Below are positions 33,759 through 34,212 of a stretch of 34,212 nt of DNA, one piece after another (position 1 is the first letter of the stretch; each line of letters starts with the position of its first letter). The stretch is from Bacteroidia bacterium. Its GTDB lineage: Bacteria > Bacteroidota > Bacteroidia > Flavobacteriales > Schleiferiaceae. Below the pieces are notes generated by a model, which worked only from the letters and a program-made list of their open reading frames with translations, was not told the origin of the DNA and ran no database searches. Both the position numbers and the translations under genes were made by a program. The stretch spans positions 1 through 34,212 of the forward strand of contig JAUHWX010000005.1 of NCBI GenBank assembly GCA_030427285.1, read 5' to 3'.

Positions 33759-34212
33759 ATGTCTACTCTCAAAGACGAAACTTTTATAGTAGGGATTGGC
33801 GCTTCAGCTGGTTCTTTAGAGTTCATAAAAGAATTCATACTCACTTTACCCACCAAGCCCACAAATATAGCCGTGGTATTGGCGCAGCACAGGAGTGCTG
33901 AATATACAACCCACATACACCATATAATTAAGGTTCATAAACCATGGACTATAGAAGTGGTAGAAGATAGAGTAAAGCCAAAGCCTGGCCATATATATAT
34001 TAACCCATCAGGCGAAGATTTATGGCTCGAAGATGGTATACTCCACCTCAAGACAAGTTCAGATGCCACAACAGCTACTCCTTCTATAGATAGATTGTTT
34101 GAATCTCTTGCTAATGAAATAGGCTCGAGGTGTGTAGGCATAATACTATCTGGTACCGGCAAAGATGGAACCTTAGGAGCTGAACATGTAAAAAATCACA
34201 ATGGACATATAA
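33759..34212 (+). CDS. CheB-methylesterase-domain protein, 3' end outside window
   Basis: The frame starts at ATG 33759 and is open to the window end (151 codons). Catalytic triad of CheB: S16 in VGIGASAGS, H44 in VVLAQHRS and D136 in ILSGTGKDGTLGA. PSIDRLFESLA also matches the family. There is no receiver domain before it, unlike chemotaxis CheB. That order, with methylesterase at the N-terminus, is typical of large CheB-CheR-PAS-kinase fusions, but the rest is not visible. A weak promoter candidate is TTG (33690-33692), 23 nt, TATCATTG (33716-33723). Confidence 0.9.
   Translation, partial: MSTLKDETFIVGIGASAGSLEFIKEFILTLPTKPTNIAVVLAQHRSAEYTTHIHHIIKVHKPWTIEVVEDRVKPKPGHIYINPSGEDLWLEDGILHLKTSSDATTATPSIDRLFESLANEIGSRCVGIILSGTGKDGTLGAEHVKNHNGHI

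Overview
The window looks like a chromosome segment from a marine-type Bacteroidota, probably Flavobacteriia. Three secreted proteins end in type IX secretion (T9SS) sorting tails. The two-component systems have the layout common in this phylum. Several promoters fit the Bacteroidota pattern TTG-N19-23-TAnnTTTG, and the DNA is AT-rich with A-rich leaders instead of strong Shine-Dalgarno sites. The exact genus cannot be fixed from the sequence. No rRNA, tRNA, CRISPR array, transposase or integrase was seen.

Layout. 1-1560: partial DUF2779 nuclease-like gene (minus strand), followed by a 537-bp non-coding stretch with a nested inverted-repeat element. 2098-6018: two T9SS-exported proteins and a lipoprotein. 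6125-9939: a large periplasmic-propeller sensor kinase and its NarL-type regulator. 10299-10433: a 44-codon secreted peptide gene. 10734-15748: a tightly packed five-gene minus-strand operon with a DyP-type peroxidase at its centre and four uncharacterised envelope proteins around it. 15975-18558: on the plus strand, a small unknown protein, a seven-helix membrane protein, a sensor kinase and a response regulator. 18564-20756: a PKD-domain T9SS protein. 20983-25358: SlyD-type FKBP, a GreA/GreB-like factor, the K+ uptake pair trkA-trkH, and a CBS-pair protein. 25505-26577: an apparently autoregulated TetR-type gene overlapping a small membrane-protein gene. 26729-29005: SulP transporter and beta-carbonic anhydrase. 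29002-33548: small membrane protein, lipoprotein, a kinase-fold-like unknown, an AI-2E/PerM family protein and an MFS transporter. 33759-34212: start of a CheB-methylesterase-domain protein cut by the window edge.

How genes may work together. The DyP operon is the best candidate for an undescribed system: a predicted cytoplasmic haem peroxidase co-transcribed with two membrane-anchored proteins, a coiled-coil exported protein and a small exported protein. The neighbouring three-gene sensor module is a possible but unproven regulator; a strong terminator-like hairpin lies inside the first codons of its membrane gene. The SulP and carbonic anhydrase pair is a coherent bicarbonate-uptake module, and trkA-trkH form one K+ uptake unit.
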